Part shown: one piece after another, positions 43,603 to 54,874 of the stretch
Layout of the letters: the number at the start of each line of letters is the position of its first letter
Position numbering within the stretch: the first letter of the stretch is position 1
Assembly (NCBI GenBank): GCA_963575745.1
Contig: CAUYUJ010000675.1
Coordinates: 1-64,000, forward strand
Direction: 5' to 3'
Origin: Prorocentrum cordatum
Taxonomy: Eukaryota; Sar; Dinophyceae; Prorocentrales; Prorocentraceae
Length of the DNA stretch: 64,000 nt
Notes under the pieces: generated by a model
What the model was told of the DNA's origin: nothing
The model's database searches: none
The model's input: the letters and a program-made list of their open reading frames with translations, nothing else
Program-made: the position numbers and the translations under genes

Positions 43603-44244
43603 TAGGCCAGGGGGGGGGGGGAAATCGGTGCCGTCATCTCCCATTCGGACAGGCACAGAACTACATTTTGGGCGAGTGGATTAGCTTCTTGCGCGGATCC
43701 CCAAATTCCAAATTTACTTTTGCGACATCGTCTTACGTATTGGTTCGCCCGCCATTCGAGGGGGCCGATCGCGCCTGTCGGATCTGCCGGTGCCTCGACG
43801 TCGCTTGTCAGTGTCAGTGTGGAATCAAGACTTGCGCCTCACGGGTGGGTTGGAGGATGAACGCAAGGTGAGTCTTTCAGCTGCGGGGGGCGCGGGCGTT
43901 TGCCGTCGCGCAGGGGCCAGGGACAATTGGGACACGCTCAGGGAAATGGTCGGCGGCAGGTAGAGGAAGAACGGGGGAGAGGGAGGGCAAAACAGCGGGC
44001 GGGAATGGGGAACATGGTGACCAGGCGAAATGCTCTGATAGGGGGAACGATGTGGGCGGAGGCCGCCATTGGAATTCCTTCGGATAGCCCTGGGACGTTC
44101 AGACACCTCCGTCCGGAGGCCGGCAGGGGGTTCGGCGGGCGTTGCCTTCCTGTCTCTGCGGGCGGGGCGCGACGACGCACCCGACCTGTACCCCGTCCCT
44201 TTCGCTAGGTGCCGGTCTGTACGTGCTCGCCCCGCGCGAGACAT

Positions 44245-44301
44245 CCAGCACGTTCAGAACTACACTTAGCCATGCATTAGGTGTAGTTCTGCACGTGCTG
44301 G
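44245..44301. repeat. 57-bp palindromic hairpin
   Basis: About 25-bp arms, with two mismatches. The right arm reads TAGGTGTAGTTCTGCACGTG and the left ACGTTCAGAACTACACTTA, around a CCATGCA centre. A further AACTACACCTAGCC lies at 44341. Confidence 0.9.
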
Positions 44302-45374
44302 TTTCGCCGGAGACATCCTCACAAAACGGAGCACTTATATAACTACACCTAGCCAGCGGGACGGGGTGCATGTCGGGCGCCGCCGCTCGCGCTCCCAACG
44401 TGTACCGCGTCCCGGCCGCTAAGTGCCGTTATGTGCGTGTCCCTTTTTCGCGAAGCATCGCTTGCCCGCGCTGCCCATCGCCGAGGCCCCGACCCCTGGG
44501 CCGCCCCCCGCCGACATCCCGAACCCCCCTGCTCAGCGAAACCAGCCGTGTGCTTTGGGGCCTCGACCTCGCGCAGCCCGCTTCCCTCCCCCGCCTGTGC
44601 CCCAGCAGCAAATTCGCGATCCGACCCCCGCGCTTTCGAGTTCTTCTTCGTGCCAGATTCCCTTCGCGAGGGTGAAGCGCTTGTTCGTGTTATGATTTCT
44701 CTTGCGGCTGCCGCCAAGCTTCGCCGTGAAACATGGTGATCGCTTCCACGCTTGGCGCACAACGTCGTCGGCACGACCATCGCCTTCCATCGTAGGTCGC
44801 GAGGCGGTGTCCGTCCACCCAGACCCACCGACGCGCCAAATCTAATTATGATTGCCACCCCTGGTCCCCGCAACAAGGTGTAGTTTTGCTGCGTGTAGTT
44901 GTAGATGTGTTCGACCCATGGCCGCCCCCCCGAACCCTTGGGGGGTCACAGACCCCCCGGGACTGCCCTGGGCCGCTTCCAAATTGCCCACGACAGGCCA
45001 CGCGGGCCGTACAGATGGTCAAAAAAACTTCAAGAGGCCCCGAAGACGCCCAAGAGCGCCCCAAGAGGGCCCGAGATGGCTTGAAGATGGCTGACGAGGG
45101 CCCCGAGAGGGCCTTCAAGAGGCAAACATCGGCCCATTCCCGTAGTAAAACGTACATTTTCGGCATGCTCGCTGGCTTCGTCTTCGCAGTGCCCCAGACG
45201 CCCCCGCGGAGCCCCAACACAGCCCAAGAGAGACCCAAGAAGGCCCCAGACGACCCAAAAGGGTTTGCCTGTGGGGCTCACGGAGCCCCCCGAGACGGCC
45301 CAAGAGAAGAGGCCCCAAAGCCGGCCCAGGAGGCCCCCAAGACGGCCTCAGGGAGGCCCAAAAGGGCCTCGTTC

Positions 45375-45414
45375 GAAATCATGTTCCCAGAAGCCTCTCC
45401 AGGAACATGATTTC
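45375..45414. repeat. Hairpin family H, copy 1
   Basis: Perfect 13-bp arms GAAATCATGTTCC and GGAACATGATTTC around a 14-nt loop. Confidence 0.9.
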
Positions 45415-45771
45415 TGGGTTCCGAGGACGCTCAAGAGGCCCACAAGACAGCCTCAGAGAGGCTCACGAGGGCCCGAGATGGCTTGAAGATGGCCGAGGAG
45501 GGCCCCGAGAGGGCCTTCAAGAGGCAAACATCGGCCCATTCCAGTAGTAAAACGTACATGTTCGGCATGCTCGCTTGCTTCGTCTTCACAGTGCCCCAGA
45601 CGCCCCCGAGGAGCTCCAACACAGCCCAAGAGAGACCCAAGAGGGTCCAAGACGGCCCGAAAGGGTCGTCCTGTGGGGTTCACAGAACCCCCCAAGACGG
45701 CCCAAGAGGCCCCAAAGCTGGCCCAGGAGGCCCCCAAAACGGCCGCAGGGAGGCCCACGAGGGCCTCGCTC

Positions 45772-45811
45772 GACATCATGTTCCCCGAAGCCTCTCCGGA
45801 AACATGACTTC
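45772..45811. repeat. Hairpin family H, copy 2
   Basis: GACATCATGTTCC and GGAAACATGACTTC: imperfect arms at the same place in the unit. Confidence 0.8.
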
Positions 45812-46150
45812 CGGGCTCCCCGGACGCCCAAGAGGGCCAGAAGACAGCCTCAGCGAGGCCCCAGAGGGCCCGAGATGGTTTGAAGATGGCCGAAGAGGGC
45901 CCCGAGAGGGCGATCAAGAGGCACAAATCGGCCCATTCCCGTAGTAAAACGTACATTTTCGGCATGCTCGCTGGCTTCGTCTTCACAGTGCCGAAGACGC
46001 CCCCGCGGAGCCCCAACACAGCCCAAGAGAGACCCAAGAGGGTCCAAGACGGCCCGAAAGGATCGTCCTGTGGGGCTCACGGAGCCCCCCGAGACGGCCC
46101 AAGAGAAGATGCCCCAAAGCCGGCCCAGGAGGCCCCCAAGACGGTCTTTC

Positions 46151-46190
46151 GAAATCATGTTCCCAGAAGCCTCTCCGGGAACATGATTTC
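46151..46190. repeat. Hairpin family H, copy 3
   Basis: Perfect 14-bp arms GAAATCATGTTCCC and GGGAACATGATTTC. Confidence 0.9.
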
Positions 46191-46545
46191 TGGGTTCCGA
46201 AGACGCTCAAGAGGCCCACAAGACAGCCTCAGAGAGGCCCACGAGGGCCCGAGATGGCTTGAAGATGGCTGAAGAGGGCCCGGAGAGGGCCTTCAAGAGG
46301 CACAAATCAGCCCGTTCCGGTAGTAAAACGTACATTTTCAGCATACTCCCTTGCTTCGTCTTCGCAGTGCCCCAGACGCGTTTGAGGAACCCCAAGACAG
46401 CCCAAGAGAGACCTCAGAAGGCCCCAGACGGCCCCAAAGAGTCGTTTTGCGGGGCTCACGGAAACTCCCAAGACGGCCCAAGAGGCCCCAAAGCCGGCCC
46501 AAGAGGCCCCCAAGACGGCCTCCAGGAGGCCCAAGGGCCTCGTTC

Positions 46546-46585
46546 GAAATCATGTTCCCGGACGCCTTTCCGGGAACATGATTCC
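46546..46585. repeat. Hairpin family H, copy 4
   Basis: GAAATCATGTTCCCG and CGGGAACATGATTCC, one mismatch. Confidence 0.9.
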
Positions 46586-47166
46586 CGGGTTCCCAGGACG
46601 CCCAAAGACAGCCCCCAGAGGCCCCGGACACGCCGAAGATGGCCTCAGGGCGGCCGACGACGCCGCCAAAACGCCCCAAGAGCGCCTCCAAAGGGCCCCA
46701 GAAGCCGAAAATCATGCATTTTCCTATGGTTTTTGAAGCATTCTTGCGCTCTCCCATGCTCCGCCTCCCCACGGTCCCCGGCCGCGTCAGAGGCCCTTCA
46801 GATCGCTCCAAGACGACCGAAGAGGCCCGCAAGAAAGCCCCAAGACGGCCCAGGAGGCTCCCCAGACAACCCAAGTGTGCCCCAAGAGCTCCCCAAGAGA
46901 GGGCCCAGAGGGGGACCGCCAACCGATATTTCGAGGTCTCTGGCCCTAGAGGCCGCCTGTAGGCCCCCAGAGGCCACCAAGAGGGCCTCGAGAGCGCCCC
47001 AGGAGAGCCCCAAGAGCGGCCCAAGAGGGCCCGAAGAGCTCGACGTTTCGAGGTCTCCGGCCGGAGAGCCTCCCAGCAAGAGGCTCCCAAGAAGCCCCGT
47101 GAGGCTCCCAAGAGGCCCCCCGGAAGCCCCAATAGGGCCCCAAGGGGCACCCAGAGAAGCCCCCTC

Positions 47167-47415
47167 CCTGACTCCGGATCCGCCCTACTTTGGCTTTTTT
47201 TCCAACTTAAAATTGCGTCGGAAATCCACCTATAAAAGAGGCCGAAAAAGTAGGGCGGAAATTGCTGCAGCCAACATAAAATAGGGCGGAAATCCACAGA
47301 AACAGCAACAGAAAAGTAGGGCGGAAATTGGCATCAGCGGGGCTTGAAAAGTAAGGCGGAAATTCCAAGCCCCACTTACGAATTTCCCCAAAGTAGGGCG
47401 GATCCGGAGTCAGGG
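47167..47415. mobile_element. MITE with perfect 28-bp terminal inverted repeats
   Basis: A 249-bp element. The left end starts CCCTGACTCCGGATCCGCCC and runs to CTACTTTGG (47194); the right end (47388-47415) is its exact complement. The body is A+T-richer than its surroundings and has four tandem-like copies of AAAGTAGGGCGGAAATT, a piece of the terminus. No open frame and no clear target duplication. Confidence 0.92.
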
Positions 47416-48730
47416 CTGCGGGCCCCCAAGACATTTTGGTAAATCGCATTTCCCAGACAGCTTTCCGGGAACACGATTGCTTGGGCTTCCGCCAGCCGCC
47501 CCAACCATGTTTCCAATAGGCTTGCCGACAAGGCCAAAAGGCGCCCCTCGGTAAGCCCCCAGAGGCCCCCCTCTTAGAGAGCCGAGCAAATCATGATCCT
47601 GGAAAGCTTCCCGGGAACATGATTCTCTATCTCGGAGTAGGCCCGGGGGGGGGGGCGGGCCGCTGCCTGTTTCCCCCATCGGTGCCCACCAGGGGTTGCG
47701 GGGGGGGTCCAGAGCTCCCGAGGCGGCCCGAGCCCGCCCCGAAGCAGGCCACGAGGCCCCGAAGACGCCCAAGATACCCTCAAGACATCCGACGAGGACT
47801 CCAACACGCTCCAGGACGGACTCAAGAGGCTCCCAAAGAGGGCCCTGGAAGGCAAGATTCTCTTGTTTTCCAAGTGTTTTGGATTTTGGCGTTCTCGCTT
47901 TCCCCGCTTTCCAGCGCTCCCTCACGGCCTTGGAGGCCCTTCAGATCGCTCCAAGAAGGCCCACGAGGCCCCGACGAGGGCCCCAAGACGGCCAGGATGC
48001 TCCCCAGACAACCCAAGTGTGCCCCAAGAGCGCGCCAAGAGAAGGCCCAGAGGGGTCCCGAGGCGGCCCGGGCCCGCCCCGAAGCAGGCCACGACAGGCT
48101 AATGGAGGTCTCGAGAGGGCCCTAGACAGTCCCAAGAGGCCCCGAAGACGCCCAAGATGCCCTCAAGACGGCCGACGAGGACTCCAACACGCCCCAGGAC
48201 GGACTCAAGAGGCTCCCCAAGAGGGCCCTGGGAGGCAAGATTCACTAATTATCCGATGGTTTTTGAAGAATTTAGGCGTTCTCGCTTCCCCCGCTTCCCA
48301 GCGCTCCCTTTCGCTCGGAGGCCCTTCAGATCGCTCCAAGACGGGCCACGAGGCCCAGAAGAAGGCCCCAAGACGGCCCAGAAGGCTCCCCAGACAACCC
48401 AAGTGTGCCCCAAGAGCTCCCCAAGAGAGGGCCCAGAGGGGGACCGCCAACCGATATTTCGAGGTCTCTGGCCCTAGAGGCCGCCTGTAGGCCCCCAGAG
48501 GCCACCAAGAGGCTCCCACGAAGCACCGTGAGGCGCCCAAGAGGACCCCAGGGAGCCCCAAGACCCAAGGGGCTCCCAGGGAACGCCCACGAGGCCCCCC
48601 AACACACCCCAAGAACTCATGTCCCCAGAAAACCTTCCGGAGACATGGTTCATCATGGGCCCGAGAGTTCCCGGAGGCCCCCAACTGGCCCCCAGGGAAC
48701 GCCCAAGAGACCCCCCAACACACCCCAACA

Positions 48731-48766
48731 AACCATGTCCCCAGAAAGCCTTCTGGGGACATGGTT
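48731..48766. repeat. Hairpin family H, best copy
   Basis: Perfect 16-bp arms AACCATGTCCCCAGAA and complement around an AGCC loop. A near copy lies at 48619-48647. Confidence 0.92.
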
Positions 48767-48915
48767 CATCATGGGCCCGCGAGTCTCTGGAGGCTTCGAA
48801 GTACCATCATGCTACAGGAGAGCTGTCTAGGAAGTTCATTGGGAACATGACTGATCGCATTCTCGCGGCCCTCCGCAGATCGTTTCGCACAAAGTTGCCC
48901 AAAGTGCCCTCTTGA

Positions 48916-49022
48916 ACCGACGACGATGACGACGACGAAACGACGAAGACGACGACAACGACGACGACGACGCGCCCCAATGGGCGACGACGACATTACG
49001 ACGACGACGACGACGACCACGT

Positions 49023-49097
<75 letters not shown>
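48916..49097. repeat. GAC trinucleotide array
   Basis: (GAC)n, nearly pure from 48993. Confidence 0.95.
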
Positions 49098-49139
49098 CAC
49101 GCCCCAACAGGCTCCCCAAGACGCTCCCAAACCCATGCT

Positions 49140-49157
49140 CCCAGAAGGCCTTCTGGG
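49140..49157. repeat. Hairpin family H, last copy
   Basis: The 18-bp perfect palindrome CCCAGAAGGCCTTCTGGG. Confidence 0.9.
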
Positions 49158-49330
49158 AACCCGATTCATACGGCCTCCGCCCCCCTACACAACCATTTTC
49201 CTCGAAGGCGTTTCGGAATGCAGATTGGCATGCGTGCACTGTGGTCTACTACTTCAGTGGAGCAATGAATTCGTCAAGGTCTGGGGCCTGCTAGAACCTG
49301 GGCGCGCGCGAAGCGCGCGCGATGGTTCTA

Positions 49331-49545
49331 GTATGTATGTATGTATGTATGTATGTATGTACGTACGTACGTACGTACGTATGTATGTACTGTAATGGAA
49401 TGGAATGGAATGTAATGTAATGTAATGTAATGTAATGTAATGTAATGTAATATAATGTATGTATATATATGTGTGTATGTATGTATGTATGTATGTATGT
49501 ATGTATGTATGTATGTATGTATGTATGTATATACATACGTATCGA
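49331..49545. repeat. TATG / TACG / TAATG compound microsatellite
   Basis: (GTAT)n, (GTAC)n, then the pentamer (TAATG)n at 49394-49450, then (GTAT)n. Confidence 0.95.
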
Positions 49546-49577
49546 ATTATCTACTCAAGATACTCATATATGAAAGA

Positions 49578-50976
49578 GCGCGTTCTGTGGTCGTTTGGAG
49601 GGGGGGGGTTGGAGGCGGACCCCCCCCTGGATTGAGGGGGGAGGGGGGGGTTCGAACCACCCCTTCCTTTTTCGTGACGGAGGGGGGGTGGTTCGAACCC
49701 CCGCCCCCCCCCTCCTCTCCCTCTTCCTCTCTCTCTCGGGCCGGCGCCTGCGTCGGCGGGCGGCTGGCGGAGACGGCGGGGACGACGTTTTTCTTTTTTT
49801 CTGGGCGCCGGCGCCGGGCGCCTGCGGCGGCGGGCGGCGGCGGCGGGGAGCGTCGACGAGGACGACGGTGGTGGTGGTGGTGGTGGTGGTGGTGGGTTGT
49901 GGTGGTGGTGGTGGTGGGTTGTGGTGGTGGTGGTGGTGGTGGCGGTGGTGGTGTTTGGTGGTGGTGGTGGTTGGGTTTGGTTGGTGGTGGTGTGTGTGGT
50001 GGTGGTGGTGGTGGTGGTGGTGGTGGTGGTGGTGTGTGGTGGGTTTGTGGTTGGTGGTGGTGGTGTGGTGGTGGGTTGTGGTGGTGGTGGTGGTTTGGTG
50101 GTGGTGAGGTGGTGCTTTTTGGTGGTGGTGGTGTTGGTTTGTGGTGGTGGCGGTGGTTGTGTGGAGGTGGTGGTGGTTGGTGGTGGTGGTGCGTAGTGGT
50201 GGTGGTGGTGGTGGTGTGGTGGTTTGTGGTGGTGGTGGTGGTGGGGGGTTGTGCTGCTGGTAGTGATGGTGGTTGTGGCGGTGGTGGTGGTGGCGTGGTA
50301 GATTGTGGTGGTGGTGGTGGTAGTGGTGGTGGGTTTTTGGTGGTGGTGATGGTGAAATGTGGTGGTGGTTGTGGTGGTGGTGGTGGTGGTGGCTGTGGTG
50401 GCGGTGGTGGTTGTGTGGTGGGTGGTTGTGGTGGTGGTGATGGTGAATTTTGGTGGTGGTGGTGGTAGTGGTGGTGGTGGTTGTGTGGTGGGTTGGTGGT
50501 GGTGGTGGTGGTGGGTCGAGGCGGTGGTGGTGGTGGTAGTGGTGGTGGTGGTGGTTATCGTCGCTGCGTCCCCGCCGTCGCCGGCACCAGCGCCGGCGCT
50601 TCTGGCCGTCGCCAGCGTGGGCGCCGGCGCCAGAGGGGTGGGGGGGGGCTGAAACCCCCCCCCCCGGCGCCAGGGGGGGGGGAGGTTTCCCTCCCTTGGG
50701 CTGCCTCTGGTCATCGTCGCTGCGACCCCGCCGTCGGCGCTGCTAGCGGCCGCCAGCGCTGGTGCCGGCGACGGCGGGCGCTGCTGCTGCTTCGTCCCGA
50801 ACCCCTCCCCCCTCCCTTGGGAGAGGGGGGGGTGTTCGAGACGGGGGGGGGGTTTGGGGGGGAGGGGAGCCCCCCCTGGTTTTGATCGACGGCGCCGAGT
50901 GTTGGGGGGAGGGGCCCGCCCCCCGGTTCGAAACGCGCCGCCGAATGTTTCCAAGGCAAGCGCCCGTGAAACGCGC
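49578..50976. mobile_element. GTG-cored foldback element, copy 2
   Basis: Starts GCGCGTTCTGTGGTCGTTTG and ends with sequence whose complement is GCGCGTTTCACGGGCGCTTG. It shares arms and end sequence with 33502-35230 (GGTTCGAAACGCGCCGCCGA before the right end). The core 49868-50560 is (GTG)n. Confidence 0.75.
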
Positions 50977-51067
50977 TTTCCCCCATAAAATTATCGATCT
51001 GTTTATCAATGGAACGATGCATCTGTCTATGTGTATATACATTTATATGTATTTCCATGTACCTATG

Positions 51068-51073
51068 CATGTA

Positions 51074-51109
<36 letters not shown>

Positions 51110-51150
51110 GATCGATCCATCTATCTATATATATATATATATCCATCTAT
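51068..51150. repeat. TATA/ATCT simple repeat
   Basis: (TA)n with ATCTATC variants next to the 12-bp minisatellite. Confidence 0.9.
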
Positions 51151-51184
51151 CTGTCCATATATTGATTTATCTGTCTTCCGATGT

Positions 51185-52045
51185 ATCGATCCATCGGGAC
51201 ACCCATCGAGACAACTATCGGGAAAACCATCGGGACAACCATCGGGAACACTATCGGGACAACCATGGGGAACACCATCGGGACAGCCATCGGGACACGC
51301 ATCGGGACAACCATCGGGACAACCATCGGGACCACCATCGGGACAACCATCGGGACAACCATCGGGACAACCATCGGGACAACCATCGGGACAACCAGCG
51401 GGACAACCATAGGGACAATCATCGGGACAACCATCGGGACAACCATCGGGACAGCCATCGGGACAGCCATCGGGACAACCATCGGGACAACCATCGGGAC
51501 AACCATCGGGACAGCCATCGGGACAACCTTCGGGACAACCATCGGGACAACCAGAGGGACAACCATCGGGACAACCATCGTGACCACCATCGGGACAACC
51601 ATCGGGACAGCCATCGGGACAACCATCGGGAGACCCTTCGGGGCAACCATCGGGACCCATCGGGACAACCATCGGGACAACCATCGGGACAACCATCGGG
51701 ACAACCATCGGGACAACCATCGGGACAACCATAGGGACAATCATCGGGACAACCATCGGGACAACCATCGGGACAGCCATCGGGACAGCCAGAGGGACAA
51801 CCATCGGGACAACCATCGGGACAACCATCGGGACAGCCATCGGGACAACCTTCGGGACAACCATCGGGACAACCATCGGGACAACCATCGGGACAGCCAT
51901 CGGGACAACCTTCGGGACAACCATCGGGACAACCATCGGGACAACCATCGGGACAACCATCGTGACCACCATCGGGACAACCGTCGGGACAACCAGCGGG
52001 ACACCCATCGTGACCACCATCGGGACAGCCCGCGAGACAACCATC
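51185..52045 (+). repeat. 12-bp minisatellite CAACCATCGGGA, array 1
   Basis: About 70 copies with GCC, AGG and TTC variants. The 12-mer has no stop in any of six frames, so it yields long false proteins (DNHR, GTTI, PSGQ, VVPM, CPDG, LSRW repeats). The right flank to 52195 is shared in inverted form with 61555-61715. Confidence 0.95.
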
Positions 52046-52204
52046 GGGGGCCGCACCCGGCCAGGGGGGGGATGGGCGGGCGACCTTTTGTGCTCCATGT
52101 GGCCTCTACCATTGCAGGAACTCGCGCTGCCTCGCCTCGCACGCACAAATCGAAGCCGAAGCCGATTTCCCAGTTGGGGTCACTTCCGTTTAACCCCCCC
52201 CCAA

Positions 52205-52318
52205 CCTCCGATTATGAGGACGGTGTTCCAAGTATTTTTGAGTATTTTTCATGTTGTTGAGCACGTCTAACTTTTCCTCCAACATCCGCTTGTATGTAGG
52301 AGGACGTGCCCGACCTAA
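52205..52318 (-). mobile_element. MITE family F2, copy 4
   Basis: On the - strand it begins TTAGGTCGGGCACGTCCTCC and continues TGGAGGAAAAG with an A+T-rich body, parallel to 25023-25163. Confidence 0.7.
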
Positions 52319-53179
52319 GGCCATGGTCACTCTTGCGTGTGGCCGGCTCCTGGACCCTCGATGGTCGAAGATCTTTTGGGGTGGATGTTCGAGGACCGAG
52401 GCCTCTTGGGCGATCCTGGAGCTTTTTGGGGGCACTCTTCGGGGGGGCTCGGGACGCCTCCAGAACCTTCGGGGGCCTTCGAGACGCTGTGATCTGAGGA
52501 GGAGGAGGAGGGAGGAGGAGGAGGACTTGCTGGAAAAGTGGTCAGCCCGCCCGACCTGGCCGTCAGGATCCGCCGCAGGAAGCGAGCCCTGGCGAAGCGA
52601 GCCCCAGCGAATCGAGATTCGGGCGAAGCGAGTCCATGCCAGATGAAGAGCATGACCAGCATAAGCCCAGCATGCGCCGCCCCTTGAAAGACGAGTGCTC
52701 AGAGCCTCGTCGTGAAAAGGTTCGCCTGGATCCCCCTAGCTATAAAGTGCCACAGCGTAGGTTCATACAGTTTAAGAAGGTGTCCTGCGAGAGCCCTGTT
52801 TTGAACTTGCTCCCCCCCCCCCCGTTCTTGTCGTGATGCGTTAACTGTTTAACACTACTGGGCATAATAGCTGGGGAAGTCTCAAAGGATAGCCCCAGTT
52901 TGGACACGAGGCGCCCTCCATCAGTGTAATCGTTCCATGTCTCTATCTCTGAAGTTTCAAGCGAGACCCTGTCTTGCAAAGGGGGCGCCCTGCATCCGTC
53001 TAAGTGTCCAAAGCTTGTAAGGCAAACGCTCTCGTCGCCAATGTAATAGCCACATTTCAAAAGTTATCCGTAAGGGCTTCGCCCCCATATCGCCGGCCCC
53101 CCTGTCTTAGAATGGGACTTGCCAGAGCTGTGTTGGTATGTCTGGACGCTGACGTGAAGCAATGTCAAAACTTCACGCG
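52319..53179. other. Unassigned unique sequence
   Basis: A short GGA tract at 52497-52520. No gene or domain recognised. Confidence 0.4.
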
Positions 53180-53445
53180 AGGGCCAATATTAATTTACAA
53201 TGGTTTATGGCTTCGGTGGCGCGAATACTAGGAACTGTTAAATTGTGTATGGCTTCGGGGACGCGAGTACTGCGTAATTTACGAGGGTTTGTGTCCTGGG
53301 GGGCGCGATTAGTGTGTAATTTACTAAGATTGATGGCCTTGGGGGCGCCAATCTTTGGGTAACTTATCAAGGTTTATGGCCTCAGGGACGCGCACATGGT
53401 ATAATTTACGAGGGCTTATGGCTTCGGGGACGTGAATATAATGTA
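53180..53445. repeat. 42-bp tandem repeat, six copies
   Basis: The phrase GGCTTCGGGGACGCGA (with variants) starts at 53209, 53251, 53293, 53335, 53378 and 53420. The period is a multiple of three, so a + strand frame stays open across part of it. Confidence 0.9.
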
Positions 53446-53577
53446 TTTGTACGTGTCCCACGCCTCCCCAGGAATTCAGACAACGCGATTTGAGCGTGGT
53501 GAAAGAAAAAGCTAGTCTGTGGATCCACCCCCTCGCGCGTTCAGCAACAAGTCACAGTAAGGAAGCAGAAATCAGGA

Positions 53578-53696
53578 ACACACAGACACAATTAATCGTC
53601 GATTCCCGGGAAATATGGGAAAATATCGGAAGTGGGGGGGAAGACAGAAACCCAGACAATATGGGAAAGTATTGGGAATACTGTTATTTGTGTGTA

Positions 53697-53738
<42 letters not shown>

Positions 53739-53752
53739 AGGGCCTCTTCATA
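53578..53752 (+). mobile_element. SINE-like dispersed repeat, copy 3, with 24-bp target duplication
   Basis: The body starts ACACAGACACAATTAATCGT (53579) and ends in (TG)n then TCCCAGGGCCTCTTC. A 24-bp direct repeat flanks it at 53554-53577 and 53753-53776, starting ACAGTAAGGAAGCAGAAA, with one mismatch. The internal CGTCGATTCCC resembles a pol III B box. The duplication supports recent insertion by retroposition. Confidence 0.85.
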
Positions 53753-53776
53753 ACAGTAAGGAAGCAGAAAGCAGGA

Positions 53777-54190
53777 CTGCAACAGTGGAAGCTGGAAACT
53801 GCAACTGGAACAGGGAGCTGCAATCCTCACCCTCGCAGCCTGGTGGCCCCGCAAGGGGGGCCGGCGGATCCTCCTTCCGTGCGTGGAGTTGTCGGGAAAT
53901 CTGACGGCGAATGTGCGCGGCGTGAAGATGAGTGCCACATGTTGAGCACGACTCCGTCTTCCGTGCGTCAAACTGATGGAAGTTTTTCAGACGAGTCTTT
54001 GCGGCGATGAGGCCAGAGCCACATTTTGAAACCTACCCGGCATCCAGCCGTGCAGCTGCAGGATCCGTCATCATTCAGTGTCGTAGCCGGCGAGGAAGTC
54101 TCTGGCGAAACGCCCAGCGGACCCTATAGCGCCACGCGTGTTGGTGCCACGAGGAAAACGAACAGGAGCTGTTCACAACCACGAGTGACT
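53777..54190. other. Unassigned region
   Basis: No gene recognised. Confidence 0.4.
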
Positions 54191-54345
54191 AAGGAGGAGG
54201 AGGAGGCGGAGGAGGAGGAAGAGGAGGAGTAGGAGGAGGCGTAGGAGGAGGAGGAGGGGGTGGAGGAGGTGGAGGAGGAGGAGGAGGAGGAGGAGGAGGA
54301 GGCGATGGAGGAGTAGGAGGAGAAGGAGGAGGAGGGTGCCACGAG
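54191..54345. repeat. GGA trinucleotide array
   Basis: (GGA)n with TAG and GTG variants. The flanks share CCACGAGGAAxACGAxCAGGAGCTG (54150 and 54338), so the array lies inside a short duplication. Confidence 0.9.
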
Positions 54346-54874
54346 GAAGACGAGCAGGAGCTGCTCACAAGGAAGGGTGACTGCAGGAGTGCTACAAGAG
54401 CTTTTGCGTGGGCCAGTGGTGGGGGGGCCTCGGGGGCTATAATCTGGGGCCTCGGAGGTAAGGGGCCTCTCGTGGAGGTTTTCCCAGGTTTCTCATATAC
54501 AAAAACAACCTCAAAGAACTTAAACCAGTAAAACAAAACAGAAAAACCAATCCTAGGTTTCTGAGGAGGTTTCAGACGGAGGGGGAGAATGACGGGTGGA
54601 GGAGGAGGGGCGAAGGGGCCTTCCGTGAGCCCCGCAGTTTTCAATCCGCTCCAGCGCCTTAGAAGTAGGTGCATCCCAGGTGTCCAGCGGACTGCGAGTG
54701 GATGTATGTCGTAGTGAGCGATCACGCCCGTCAAGCCCAGTCTGCAGCTCTAGTGCTTCTTCAAATCCCCCTCGCCATCGCAGCGCAGTTGGAGGGAGGA
54801 TCGGGCCCAGAATGAGGATGAGGACGAATCGAGGATGAGGATGAGGATGAATCGAGGGGGGATAACTCGCTCCA

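Larger units (their letters stand above)
45074..46600. repeat. Minisatellite of about 380-400-bp units, four copies
   Basis: Units begin AGATGGCTTGAAGATGGC (or TTTG) at 45074, 45476, 45873 and 46252, giving periods of 402, 397 and 379. Each has GTAGTAAAACGTACAT, then a GGCCCAAGAGGCCCC-type tract, then one short hairpin. Similar - strand frames in each unit are a by-product; no codon evidence supports them. Confidence 0.88.
46601..49139. repeat. C/A/G-rich GGCCCAAGAGG minisatellite, irregular part
   Basis: Degenerate CCCAAGAGG/CCCGAAGACG repeats with two large direct repeats (46785-46965 and 48310-48490 share CAACCGATATTTCGAGGTCT; 47690-47880 and 48050-48250 share ACTCCAACACG). It carries further hairpins of family H (47442, 47589, 48619). 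No gene. Confidence 0.8.

Noticed and set aside
45074-48490. Repeated - strand proteins starting MGLSWAVL in each minisatellite unit
   Set aside because: They recur with the unit, shift frame between units and are unrelated to any domain; the hairpin in each unit interrupts them.
51185-52045. CRISPR array (short repeated units)
   Set aside because: Units are contiguous 12-mers with no unique spacers and no cas genes, and the context is eukaryotic.
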